This document shows positions 1 to 8,379 of a stretch of 64,000 nucleotides of DNA, one piece after another. The number at the start of each line of letters is the position of its first letter. Positions within the stretch are counted from its first letter, which is position 1. The translations under genes were made by a program, and so were the position numbers. Under the pieces are notes generated by a model. The model did no database searches and was not told the DNA's origin. It was given only the letters and a program-made list of their open reading frames with translations. This DNA comes from Mesobacillus harenae (GTDB lineage: Bacteria; Bacillota; Bacilli; Bacillales; Cytobacillaceae): NCBI RefSeq assembly GCF_013343715.1, contig NZ_JABUNR010000025.1, positions 19,393 through 83,392 on the forward strand. The letters are read 5' to 3'.

Positions 1-459
1 AAAGAAAACATTTCAATCAGAAATCTGCCGATTATATTTGAAACTATTGCTGATTATGGCAAGGTTACTTCAGATACCGATATATTGGCAGAGTATGTCC
101 GGCAAGCGCTTGCCAGGCAAATAACCGGGCAATATGCTCAACAGGGAGACACATTAAGAGTGGTCACGTTATCCGGCAGAGTCGAGAAGATAATCGCAGA
201 TGGAATTCAGCAAACGGAACATGGAAACTATCTGTCATTGGATCCTTCCGTCTCGCAGGGGATTTTAGAGGCGGTTGCATCGCAAGCGGAACAGCTGTCC
301 TTAATGGAGCAGACGCCAATCGTGTTATGTTCACCGGCGGTCAGGATGTATGTACGCCAGCTAACGGAAAGGTATTTTCCGCACATACCAATTTTATCTT
401 ATAACGAACTCGAGGCAAATGTAGAAGTCCAAAGTGTTGGGGTGGTGAATGTTGAATGA
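1..459 (+). CDS. flhA: Flagellar export protein FlhA, C-terminal end (5' truncated by the window)
   Basis: The frame is open from base 1 and gives the last 152 residues of FlhA, the integral membrane core of the flagellar type III export gate. The visible part is the cytoplasmic domain that docks export chaperones and substrates. The conserved stretch NLPIIFETIADYGKVTSDTD, followed by EYVRQALARQIT, is typical of the FlhA C-terminus. The start and the membrane helices lie outside the window. Its TGA overlaps the flhF start as ATGA, so the two genes are translationally coupled within the fla/che operon. Recognition rests on sequence and on the downstream gene order. Confidence 0.95.
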   Translation, partial: KENISIRNLPIIFETIADYGKVTSDTDILAEYVRQALARQITGQYAQQGDTLRVVTLSGRVEKIIADGIQQTEHGNYLSLDPSVSQGILEAVASQAEQLSLMEQTPIVLCSPAVRMYVRQLTERYFPHIPILSYNELEANVEVQSVGVVNVE

Positions 460-1631
460 AAATAAGAAAATATGTCGCGTTAACCATGCCTGAGGCGATG
501 AAACGGATTCGGTCAGAGCTAGGAAGCGATGCGGTAATCCTGAACTCTCGTGTGATAAAAACCGGCGGCTTTTTAGGCTTTTTTAAAAAGAGCAGCATAG
601 AAGTTATTGCGGCCATAGACCCCAAACCTTTAAAGGAAACTGCATTGCCCAAAGTAAATAAACACGTGCCTGCCCAAGCGCCGGACGAAGGCAGCCATGC
701 AGGCGCAATAAAGGAACCAAAAGCTAGTGAGCAGGCGCCTGGTGAAGCTAACAATAAAGCATTGCTGAAGGAAATTTCCGAGCTTAAGGAAGCACTCAAG
801 GCAGCGTCCAACCTAAAGTCTGCTGCGGTTTGTTATCCTCGAGCTTTTCAAGTGGCAGTGAGCGTGCTTGATAGCCAAGAAATTGAACCAAATATAAAGA
901 CAGAGATCATGGGAGCCTTGCTGGAAAAATGGTATCTCGGAGACCAGACGGAAAATGCAGCTGATATTAACAAATGGGTGATGGAGGCAATTTTAAATCG
1001 AATTTCACCTCTACCATATGGAGGATTAACGTTTGAAAAAAAATTCGTCAATGTGGTAGGTCCTACTGGAGTAGGCAAAACGACCACTCTTGCAAAGATG
1101 GCTGCCGAATGCGTTTTAAAGCATAATAAGAAAACAGCTTTTATTACGACAGATACTTACAGAATTGCAGCAATTGACCAGCTGAAAACATATGCAAGAA
1201 TCCTCAATATTCCCCTTGAAGTCTGTTATAACTTAGATGATTTCAAGGAAGCTGCAGACAAGTTCAAAGAATACGATATGGTTCTTGTAGACACCGCAGG
1301 GCGAAATTTTCGAAATCAGCAATATGTTGAGGAACTGGCAAAGGTTGTTGATTTTAATGAGGAAGCTGAAACATTTCTTGTTCTTGCTCTAACCTCAAAG
1401 CAAAGGGACATGGAGGAAATTTATAAACAGTTCTCTCATATATCGATTGACCGGTTTATCTTTACAAAATCAGATGAAACAAGCATATATGGGTCCATGC
1501 TAAATATGGCGGACAAATATCAGACTGGAATTGCTTATATCACTAATGGCCAAAATGTTCCTGACGATTTGGTTAAAGCAACCCCAGAATCTATTGCAAA
1601 TACGTTATTCGGGGCCAATTCAAATGCATGA
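456..1631 (+). CDS. flhF: Flagellar SRP-type GTPase FlhF
   Basis: 391 residues. FlhF is the third SRP-family GTPase beside Ffh and FtsY, and it sets flagellar number and position together with FlhG. The N-terminal B domain (about 1-120) starts MKIRKYVALTMPEAMKRIR and then becomes Ala/Lys/Glu-rich linker. The NG domain carries the P-loop GPTGVGKTT near residue 201, the D-T-A-G-R motif near 278 and a TKSDE guanine-specificity motif near 337. The start overlaps the flhA stop by four bases, and the end overlaps flhG by eight. Nothing looks degraded, and the length is close to the B. subtilis homologue. Confidence 0.95.
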   Translation: MKIRKYVALTMPEAMKRIRSELGSDAVILNSRVIKTGGFLGFFKKSSIEVIAAIDPKPLKETALPKVNKHVPAQAPDEGSHAGAIKEPKASEQAPGEANNKALLKEISELKEALKAASNLKSAAVCYPRAFQVAVSVLDSQEIEPNIKTEIMGALLEKWYLGDQTENAADINKWVMEAILNRISPLPYGGLTFEKKFVNVVGPTGVGKTTTLAKMAAECVLKHNKKTAFITTDTYRIAAIDQLKTYARILNIPLEVCYNLDDFKEAADKFKEYDMVLVDTAGRNFRNQQYVEELAKVVDFNEEAETFLVLALTSKQRDMEEIYKQFSHISIDRFIFTKSDETSIYGSMLNMADKYQTGIAYITNGQNVPDDLVKATPESIANTLFGANSNA

Positions 1632-2487
1632 TCAAGCGGAAGTTTTACGAAAAAAAGCCTTGGATACCGCAAGACAGCCGAAAACAATAGCTGTGATCAG
1701 CGGAAAGGGCGGAGTAGGAAAGTCCAATTTCTCACTTAACTTCTCTATTTCTTTAGGCCAGCAGGGCAGCCGAATCTTGCTGATTGATTTTGATATTGGG
1801 ATGGGAAATATTGATATTTTACTTGGGAATTCTTCTCCTCATACAATGGCTGATTATTTGACGTCAGACGTAACACTAGACCAAACAATCGTTAAAGGGA
1901 CAGAAGGGGTGGATTACATAGCAGGAGGATCAGGCCTCAACTATTTAATTAACCTTGATTTTTCTAGAGTTGATCAATTTATAGAGGATCTTCAAGGTTT
2001 GATTACTCACTATGATTACCTTATTTTTGATATGGGAGCAGGAATGGATCGAGACACCCAGTCAGTCCTCCTTTCTGTAAATGAAATAATCGTCATCACC
2101 ACTCCAGAACCACCGGCAATGATGGATGCCTATGCTGTGATGAAATACATTCACCACTTGAATCCAAATATTCCTTTCTACCTGGTTGCTAATCGGGTGA
2201 GTTCGGTTAAAGAGGGTAAGGAAACTCTCGCTAGGCTGAGTGAGGTATTAGAGAGATTTTTAGGCAAAAAGCCTGTTCAGCTCGGCCTGCTTCCTGACGA
2301 TCACAATGTTGTTCAGGCAGTAAAACGGCAAATCCCTTTTCTAATTTTAAATAGGAAATCACCTGTTTCAAAGGCAATTGTCAATCTGACAGAACGGTAT
2401 CTTCGCGACCTTACAGAAGACCCATTCAGCAGGCTTGGTATTACATTTACAGCCCGACTAAAACAATTTTTATTTGAAAGGCAGTGA
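1624..2487 (+). CDS. flhG: MinD-like ATPase FlhG (YlxH)
   Basis: 287 residues. A ParA/MinD-type ATPase that works with FlhF to control flagellar pattern. It has the deviant Walker A motif SGKGGVGKSN near residue 25, a Walker A' region DFDIGMGNIDILLG, and the switch sequence DMGAGMD. An upstream in-frame start at 1531 would add 31 residues encoded inside flhF that do not fit the family. The ATG at 1624 gives the usual MHDQAEVLRKK start and an eight-base overlap with the flhF stop, so I chose it. flhG is followed by cheB after four bases. Confidence 0.93.
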   Translation: MHDQAEVLRKKALDTARQPKTIAVISGKGGVGKSNFSLNFSISLGQQGSRILLIDFDIGMGNIDILLGNSSPHTMADYLTSDVTLDQTIVKGTEGVDYIAGGSGLNYLINLDFSRVDQFIEDLQGLITHYDYLIFDMGAGMDRDTQSVLLSVNEIIVITTPEPPAMMDAYAVMKYIHHLNPNIPFYLVANRVSSVKEGKETLARLSEVLERFLGKKPVQLGLLPDDHNVVQAVKRQIPFLILNRKSPVSKAIVNLTERYLRDLTEDPFSRLGITFTARLKQFLFERQ

Positions 2488-2491
2488 CTGT

Positions 2492-3586
2492 ATGGAGAAG
2501 ATAAAAGTCCTCATTGCAGATGATTCGGCCTTCATGAGAAAGCTTCTTCAAGAGCTTCTGTCAGCTGACCCAAGGATTGAAGTAGTTGGTACTGCCCGAA
2601 ATGGTGAAGATGCATTTCTTAAAATAAAAAAGCTAAACCCAGATGTTGTCACACTTGATGTGGAAATGCCTATTTTAAACGGATTTGAAGCCCTTAAGCT
2701 GATAATGGAGGAGCACCCTGTACCGGTCGTTATGGTTTCTAGCGCAACTGCAAAAGGTGCAGAAGCCACACTGCAGGCTATACAGGCTGGTGCATTTGAC
2801 TTTGTTGCTAAACCATCGGGCACGATCTCCTTGGACTTGCACAAAATCAAGGACGATTTAATCGGAAAAGTGATTTTGGCTAAGACGGCAAATTTGAACA
2901 AAAAACTTGTTCAAGCACGACCGATGCTGGCTCTTGAGTCGGAAAATCAGGAAAGCCGGATTGAACAGATCTCAGGACAGAATATCTTATTTAGCGAAAA
3001 GAAGGCCAGACTTACAGGAAAAAGGTTAGTTTGCATCGGTTGTTCAACAGGAGGGCCTCGTGTGCTTCACAAGGTACTGGCTGGTCTTCCTAAGAGCCTT
3101 TCGGCACCCGTGTTAGTCGTTCAGCACATGCCGCCAGGATTCACAAGAACGTTGGCGAACAGATTAAATTCCTTTTGTGAAATAACCGTTAAGGAAGCGG
3201 AGCAGGGGGAAACTTTGCAAAATGGAACAGTTTATATAGCTCCAGGAGGCTTTCATATGGAGGCAGTTCCCTCAGCTGGAGGCGTTTCAATCCATTTAAC
3301 TAATGCGCCGGCCCGTAATGGACACAGGCCTTCTGTTGATGTGCTGTATGAGTCTGTCAGTAAACTAAAGGGCTATTCCAAAGTTGCAGTTATTATGACT
3401 GGGATGGGAACAGATGGTGCAAAAGGACTTGTGTTGTTAAATCAATCAGGCAATTTAAGAGTGATTGCAGAGTCAGAAGAAACATCGGTTATTTTTGGGA
3501 TGCCAAAGGCGGCAATCGCAACAGGGTTTGTTGACAGTGTAAGCAACAATGAAAATATTGCAAAAGATATCGCGAAATATATTTAA
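2492..3586 (+). CDS. cheB: Chemotaxis protein-glutamate methylesterase CheB
   Basis: 364 residues. Removes methyl groups from chemoreceptor glutamates and deamidates glutamines, under control of CheA. The receiver domain (1-120) has the acidic pair D10/D11 and phosphoacceptor D56 in TLDVEMP. The C-terminal methylesterase has the Ser-His-Asp triad in GCSTGG (about 183), VQHMPPGFT (about 211) and GMGTDGAKG (about 307). A longer frame starts at a TTG at 2474, but the ATG at 2492 gives the normal MEKIKVLIADDSAFM start. Only four bases separate it from flhG, so it is an operon member. Confidence 0.95.
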   Translation: MEKIKVLIADDSAFMRKLLQELLSADPRIEVVGTARNGEDAFLKIKKLNPDVVTLDVEMPILNGFEALKLIMEEHPVPVVMVSSATAKGAEATLQAIQAGAFDFVAKPSGTISLDLHKIKDDLIGKVILAKTANLNKKLVQARPMLALESENQESRIEQISGQNILFSEKKARLTGKRLVCIGCSTGGPRVLHKVLAGLPKSLSAPVLVVQHMPPGFTRTLANRLNSFCEITVKEAEQGETLQNGTVYIAPGGFHMEAVPSAGGVSIHLTNAPARNGHRPSVDVLYESVSKLKGYSKVAVIMTGMGTDGAKGLVLLNQSGNLRVIAESEETSVIFGMPKAAIATGFVDSVSNNENIAKDIAKYI

Positions 3587-3604
3587 TGCTGGGGGGGTGT
3601 TTTA

Positions 3605-5644
3605 ATGGATATGAAACAATACTTAGAGGTTTTTATCGAAGAAAGCAAAGAACACTTACAAGCCTGCAATGAAAATTTGCTGGCTCTCGAAAAGAATCCA
3701 GCTGATTTGTTATTAGTCAGCGAAATCTTCCGGTCAGCCCACACATTAAAAGGAATGTCAGCAACAATGGGGTATGAAGATATAGCTTCGCTTACACATC
3801 AAATGGAGAATGTGTTAGACGCCATTCGCAGCGGAAATCTTCCGGTTACAGCAGGTCTTCTTGATGTAGTTTTTAGCGCTGTCGACCATTTGGAAGAAAT
3901 GGTGCAAAGCATAGAAGCAGGAGGGGACGGAAAACGGGATGTTTCTGAAACCGTCTATCATCTAAAAATGATTGAAAAGGGCGAAGAAATTAAAGCAGAT
4001 TCAGAAATCGCAGCTTCGCTGAGTGTTTTAGCAAAGCCGTCTAAAGGGTTGATGTATGATGACTTTGAAATGACGGTGATCCGGCAGTCAAGAGAGCAAG
4101 GTTTTAACGCGTATGAAGTAACGGTGGAACTTAGAGAGGACTGCCTACTTAAAGCTGCTCGTGTTTATATGATTTTTGACGTTCTTGAAAAGGCTGGAGA
4201 AATTGTTAAAGCGGAACCGTCTGTTGACCAGCTTGAGGATGAACAGTTTGATAATGAATTTATGGTTACACTCATAACAGTTGAGCAAGCTGCCGAATTG
4301 GAGATGAAGCTTCTTAAGGTAGCAGAAGTGAATAAGGTTAATGTTGCCGAAATCAGCGAGAGAATTTCCGGACTGGAGGATGCTCAGGAAATTGAGGAAG
4401 CGCCCATTTCACAAATTGAATTAGTTGAGGTGAAACCGAGTTCAGAAGTTTCGGAGTCTGCGGCTGAACCAACATCCAGCGGAAAACTGGTAAACTCAAC
4501 TAAAACAATTAGAGTCAATATTGAAAGACTAGATAGTTTAATGAATTTATTTGAGGAACTAGTCATCGATAGAGGCAGGCTTGAGTCGATTTCAAATGAC
4601 CTAAATAATCAGGCACTTAATGAGACCGTGGAGCACATGTCAAGGATTTCAGGGGATCTGCAAAGTATTATTTTAAACATGAGAATGGTTCAAGTTGAAA
4701 CAGTCTTTAATCGGTTTCCGCGGATGGTGCGCCAGCTAGCTAGAGACTTAAAAAAACAAATCAGGCTTGAAATTGTCGGCGCAGACACTGAGCTTGACCG
4801 TACAGTTATCGATGAAATTGGCGATCCGTTAGTCCATTTGCTTCGCAACTCAATCGACCATGGCATTGAGGCGCCTGACATCAGGAAAGCCAACGGTAAA
4901 TCGGAAGAAGGCACCATCTATTTAAGGGCTTATCATAGCGGGAACCACGTGTTTATTGAAATCCAGGATGACGGTGCAGGAATCGGAAAAGCTAAGGTCC
5001 TTCAAAAAGCGTTAGCTAGCAGGATTGTCACAGAGAAAACAGCAGCAGAATTAGAAGATAAGCAAATTTATGAATTAATCATGGCTTCAGGCTTTTCTAC
5101 AGCTGATAGGATATCTGATATATCTGGGCGCGGAGTCGGCCTTGATGTTGTCAAAACGACAATAGAATCACTCGGCGGTATGATTGAAATTGACTCGGTG
5201 GAAGGGGAAGGCAGCACCTTTTCAATCCAGCTCCCACTGACACTTTCCATTATGGCCGTTATGCTGATTAAGATTCACAATGAAAAATTTGCAATTCCTC
5301 TGTCTTCCATTATTGTAACGGCAATTGTAAAGAAGGAAGACGTCCTGAAAGCGCATAACGAAATGGTGATTGATTACAGAGGCCGAATTGTTCCTCTGTT
5401 ATTTTTAGAGGACCTATTCGGAGTTCCGGGAATTCCAACTGAAAAGGATTCTTATTCCGTCATCATTGTTCGAAAAGGAGAGAAGTTAGCAGGCCTTGTT
5501 GTAGACTCCTTCATCGGGCAACAGGAAGTAGTTCTTAAATCACTAGGCAACTATCTAACGAATGTTTTTGCGATTTCAGGAGCGACGATTCTTGGAGATG
5601 GACAGGTTGCTCTTATCGTTGATTGCAACGCTTTGATTAAATAA
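3605..5644 (+). CDS. cheA: Chemotaxis histidine kinase CheA
   Basis: 679 residues. Receptor-coupled kinase that phosphorylates CheY and CheB. Domains in order: P1 Hpt with the phosphorylated histidine H46 in RSAHTLKGM; P2 response-regulator docking region (about 150-265); an acidic linker; P3 dimerisation helices (about 300-365, TIRVNIERLDSLMNLFEELV); P4 ATPase with N box LLRNSIDHGIE (about 411), DDGAGIG and GRGVGLDVV; and P5, a CheW-like domain to the end. A G-rich ribosome binding site lies just before the ATG. All catalytic boxes are intact, and the length matches the B. subtilis protein closely. Confidence 0.97.
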   Translation: MDMKQYLEVFIEESKEHLQACNENLLALEKNPADLLLVSEIFRSAHTLKGMSATMGYEDIASLTHQMENVLDAIRSGNLPVTAGLLDVVFSAVDHLEEMVQSIEAGGDGKRDVSETVYHLKMIEKGEEIKADSEIAASLSVLAKPSKGLMYDDFEMTVIRQSREQGFNAYEVTVELREDCLLKAARVYMIFDVLEKAGEIVKAEPSVDQLEDEQFDNEFMVTLITVEQAAELEMKLLKVAEVNKVNVAEISERISGLEDAQEIEEAPISQIELVEVKPSSEVSESAAEPTSSGKLVNSTKTIRVNIERLDSLMNLFEELVIDRGRLESISNDLNNQALNETVEHMSRISGDLQSIILNMRMVQVETVFNRFPRMVRQLARDLKKQIRLEIVGADTELDRTVIDEIGDPLVHLLRNSIDHGIEAPDIRKANGKSEEGTIYLRAYHSGNHVFIEIQDDGAGIGKAKVLQKALASRIVTEKTAAELEDKQIYELIMASGFSTADRISDISGRGVGLDVVKTTIESLGGMIEIDSVEGEGSTFSIQLPLTLSIMAVMLIKIHNEKFAIPLSSIIVTAIVKKEDVLKAHNEMVIDYRGRIVPLLFLEDLFGVPGIPTEKDSYSVIIVRKGEKLAGLVVDSFIGQQEVVLKSLGNYLTNVFAISGATILGDGQVALIVDCNALIK

Positions 5645-5665
5645 CTTTTTAAGGAGGCCAGTCTT

Positions 5666-6103
5666 ATGCCAACATTGGAAACGGATTTAAAAGTAATTGT
5701 GTTTCAGCTTATAGAAAAGGAATATGCGATACCAGTTACACATGTCAGGTCAATCGAAAAGGTCCAAACCATTACGCGTGTTCCAAATACTCCGCCATAT
5801 ATAAAAGGAGTTATTAATCTGCGAGGCATTGTAACACCAATTATCGATTTGCGAATTTATTTTGGGTTTGAAGAAGCTCCCTATTCAGACCTGGCAAGGC
5901 TAATTATCATCTCTGCCGGAGATAACGAAGTAGGGCTGATAGTAGATTCTGCGAATGATGTAATTGATATTCCAGCAGATTCTATTGAACCTCCTCCTGA
6001 GATAGTCGGCGGAATTGAAACAAACTATATCAGCGGCGTAGCAAAAATTGACGATCGTTTGCTTATGATTATTGAGCTGCAAAACATCTTAAGTGCTAAA
6101 TAA
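5666..6103 (+). CDS. cheW: Chemotaxis coupling protein CheW
   Basis: 145 residues, a single CheW domain that bridges chemoreceptors and CheA. Family features are FQLIEKEYAIPVTHVRSIEK at the N-terminus, the VPNTPPYIKGVINLRG loop and LIVDSANDVIDI. The ATG is preceded by AAGGAGG at ideal distance. The gene's TAA stop is the first three bases of the 8-bp target duplication of the inserted element at 6109-6384, so the insertion landed at its last codon without changing the protein. Confidence 0.96.
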   Translation: MPTLETDLKVIVFQLIEKEYAIPVTHVRSIEKVQTITRVPNTPPYIKGVINLRGIVTPIIDLRIYFGFEEAPYSDLARLIIISAGDNEVGLIVDSANDVIDIPADSIEPPPEIVGGIETNYISGVAKIDDRLLMIIELQNILSAK

Positions 6104-6108
6104 TAAAA

Positions 6109-6384
6109 GGCTTTTTTCGTAAACTTTGTTGCTATTTAATATAGGCTGTAGTGAGTTCCGCTTCCAGGTACTCGCTTTCCGCGGGGCGGGCGCCGAGCTT
6201 CCTCGGCGCATTGGCGCCTGTGGGGTATCACCTGTCCCGCTGCTCGCGCAGGGCACTGAAAGACTCCCCGAAAATACCCACACGTGAGAAATGGGTTTTT
6301 CATTTTCGAGGTGCAGCACCTTCCGCCCAATCAACTTTTGTTTTCACAACTCATGCAAGAACAACAATCTTGTAGAAAAGAGCC
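6109..6384 (+). mobile_element. MITE-like element (276 bp) between cheW and cheC
   Basis: The element begins GGCTTTTTTCGTAAACTTTG and ends with sequence whose reverse complement begins GGCTCTTTTCTACAAGATTG, so it has imperfect terminal inverted repeats of about 25 bp. It is flanked on both sides by an exact 8-bp direct repeat, TAATAAAA (6101-6108 and 6385-6392), as left by transposition. The interior is GC-rich and palindromic (CGCCGAGCTTCCTCGGCG near 6189) and encodes no transposase. Ends starting GGCTCTTT with AT-rich 8-bp duplications are, from memory, typical of the ISL3 family, so mobilisation by such a transposase is my inference. Short frames inside it on both strands are not genes. 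Confidence 0.82.
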
Positions 6385-6419
6385 TAATAAAAAGAACAGT
6401 AAAGGCATAGGTAAACAAA

Positions 6420-7061
6420 ATGTCATTTATAAATAAAGTTTCCGGAATGCAGCTTGATATTTTAAAAGAAATTGGTAACATCGGTGCTGGCCACGCCGCA
6501 ACAGCGCTGTCCGTCATGCTGGACAAGAAAGTAGAAATGAACGTACCAGATGTCCAGGTTGTTACATTTGATGAAATGATGGAGCTTGCTGGCGGTGCTG
6601 AAAGTCTTGCAGCAGGGATTTTTTTACGGATTGAAGGAGATGCGCCGGGAAGCATGTTTTTCATGCTTCCAATCCGCCATGCAGAACGGTTTATTAGGGA
6701 AATGATTGGAGATTCAGGCTACTCGATTGATTCGGCTCCTCCGAATGAGATTGCTCTTTCCGCACTTCAAGAGCTAGGAAATATATTATCAGGAGCCTAT
6801 CTGTCATCCCTATCAGACTTTACAAATCTGGCACTCTATCCTTCTGTCCCTGCATTAAGTATTGATATGGCCGGAGCCATCATTAGCTTTGGGCTTATTG
6901 AGCTATCACAAGCAGGAGACTACGCCATTGTAATCAACACAGTCTTGAACGATTTGGACTCGGAAGATGAAGAAATTGTTCAAGGGAGCTTCTTCCTCCT
7001 TCCAGATCCTGAATCATTTCAAACGATTTTCAAAGCTTTAGGAGTTTCGGAGAATGGCTAA
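6420..7061 (+). CDS. cheC: CheY-P phosphatase CheC
   Basis: 213 residues. CheC dephosphorylates CheY-P and binds CheD in receptor adaptation. Both internal repeats keep the E-x2-N phosphatase signature: E17/N20 in KEIGNIGAGHA and E118/N121 in QELGNILSGA. The start context has only a modest ribosome binding site, and the upstream region is the inserted element at 6109-6384. cheC is the first gene after that insertion, so its translation can no longer be tightly coupled to cheW. Its stop overlaps the cheD start by eight bases. Confidence 0.94.
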   Translation: MSFINKVSGMQLDILKEIGNIGAGHAATALSVMLDKKVEMNVPDVQVVTFDEMMELAGGAESLAAGIFLRIEGDAPGSMFFMLPIRHAERFIREMIGDSGYSIDSAPPNEIALSALQELGNILSGAYLSSLSDFTNLALYPSVPALSIDMAGAIISFGLIELSQAGDYAIVINTVLNDLDSEDEEIVQGSFFLLPDPESFQTIFKALGVSENG

Positions 7062-7551
7062 ACAAGCGGAACTGATAAAAGTTGGCATCGCTGATATGAA
7101 AATTGTAAAGGCTCCTGATTTGATTAGAACAACAGGGCTTGGTTCTTGTGTTGGTATTGTTTTGTTCGATCGGGCGCGAGAGCTGGCAGGCATGGCCCAT
7201 ATTATGCTTCCAGACTCTTCCCTCGCAAAGACTGGTACACTTAACACCGCGAAGTATGCGGATACAGCTGTAAAAGAATTAACGGCTTTGCTTTTGGAAA
7301 ATGGTGCAAGAAAATACTCTTTAAAAGCCAAGCTGGCCGGAGGAGCGCAAATGTTTCAGTTTTCCAGCGGCAGCGAATTAATGAGAATTGGCCCAAGAAA
7401 TGTAGAGGCAGTCAAAGTACAGCTGTCTGTTTTAAAAATAGATATCGTTGCAGAAGATGTTGGCGGAAACAATGGAAGAACAATTGAGTTTAACCCAAAG
7501 ACAGCGCTTCTTCAGATTAGAACGGTTAACAACGGAACTACAGAGCTATAG
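7054..7551 (+). CDS. cheD: Chemoreceptor glutamine deamidase CheD
   Basis: 165 residues. Deamidates receptor glutamines and is the regulatory partner of CheC. The papain-like site is visible as C32 in TTGLGSCVGI and H49 in GMAHIMLPD, with the AKLAGGAQMF segment following. The ATG lies inside the end of cheC in another frame, which suggests coupled synthesis of the CheC-CheD pair. It is close to the usual length for the family and has no defects. Confidence 0.95.
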   Translation: MAKQAELIKVGIADMKIVKAPDLIRTTGLGSCVGIVLFDRARELAGMAHIMLPDSSLAKTGTLNTAKYADTAVKELTALLLENGARKYSLKAKLAGGAQMFQFSSGSELMRIGPRNVEAVKVQLSVLKIDIVAEDVGGNNGRTIEFNPKTALLQIRTVNNGTTEL

Positions 7552-7600
7552 TTAAAATATAGGAGTCTTACTCAAATTAGGACTAGTAAGGGGGATATAG

Positions 7601-8365
7601 ATGGCAGCTGCACTATTAGCAGATGAACAATTGGTTTGGGAGAGCTGGATAGCGACACGCGATCCTCAGGCCGGTAATACTTTAATGAAAAAATACATGC
7701 CTCTAGTTACCTATCATGTTCAAAGAATATCTGTTTCACTTCCTAAAAGTGTTTCCCGGGATGATTTAAAAAGCCTCGGAATGCTGGGGCTTTATGATGC
7801 CCTTAATAAGTTTGACAGCAGCCGAGACTTGAAATTTGATACGTATGCTTCCTTTCGAATTCGGGGCGCCATTCTAGATGGTTTGCGTAAAGAAGACTGG
7901 CTGCCTCGAAGCACTAGAGAAAAGGCAAAGAAGATTGATGTGGCCATTGAACGTCTTGAGCAGCAGCATTTACGATCAGTAACACCACATGAAATCGCTG
8001 CTGAACTTCGCATCGATGAAGAAGAAGTATTTTCTGCAATGAATGAAAACTTTTTTGCCAATGTACTTTCAATAGATGAACAGCCAAGTGAGCAGGATGA
8101 CAAGGATGGGCAATCTTTTACAATCAGGGATGAAAAAGCGGAGCGCCCTGAAGAGACGCTGGCAAAAAACGAAATCATTGAAGAGATGATAACTGTGCTG
8201 ACTCAATTAAATGAAAAAGAACAGATGGTTCTTAGTCTTTTTTACAAAGAAGAGCTGACCCTGACCGAAATTGGGCAAGTTATGAATTTATCAACATCAA
8301 GGATTTCACAAATTCATTCAAAAGCTTTATTTAAAATGCGTACATTAATGGAACAAGTCATATAG
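7601..8365 (+). CDS. sigD: RNA polymerase sigma-28 factor SigD (FliA type)
   Basis: 254 residues. Directs RNA polymerase to late flagellar, chemotaxis and autolysin promoters. Region 2 is seen in LGMLGLYDALNKFD and KFDTYASFRIRGAILDGLR (about 60-100), region 3 in the TPHEIAAELRIDEEEV segment, and region 4 helix-turn-helix in LTLTEIGQVMNLSTSRISQI near the C-terminus. The ATG follows a GGGGGAT ribosome binding site. Being near the end of a long operon is known in B. subtilis to make sigD output sensitive to position and transcript extension; the element upstream of cheC could add to that. Confidence 0.96.
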   Translation: MAAALLADEQLVWESWIATRDPQAGNTLMKKYMPLVTYHVQRISVSLPKSVSRDDLKSLGMLGLYDALNKFDSSRDLKFDTYASFRIRGAILDGLRKEDWLPRSTREKAKKIDVAIERLEQQHLRSVTPHEIAAELRIDEEEVFSAMNENFFANVLSIDEQPSEQDDKDGQSFTIRDEKAERPEETLAKNEIIEEMITVLTQLNEKEQMVLSLFYKEELTLTEIGQVMNLSTSRISQIHSKALFKMRTLMEQVI

Positions 8366-8379
8366 GGAGGTTGGGTGCT

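Noticed and set aside
6151..6375. Open frames on both strands within the cheW-cheC spacer
   Set aside because: They lie inside the palindromic MITE-like element, have no ribosome binding sites, and look like no protein; the palindrome itself makes frames on both strands.
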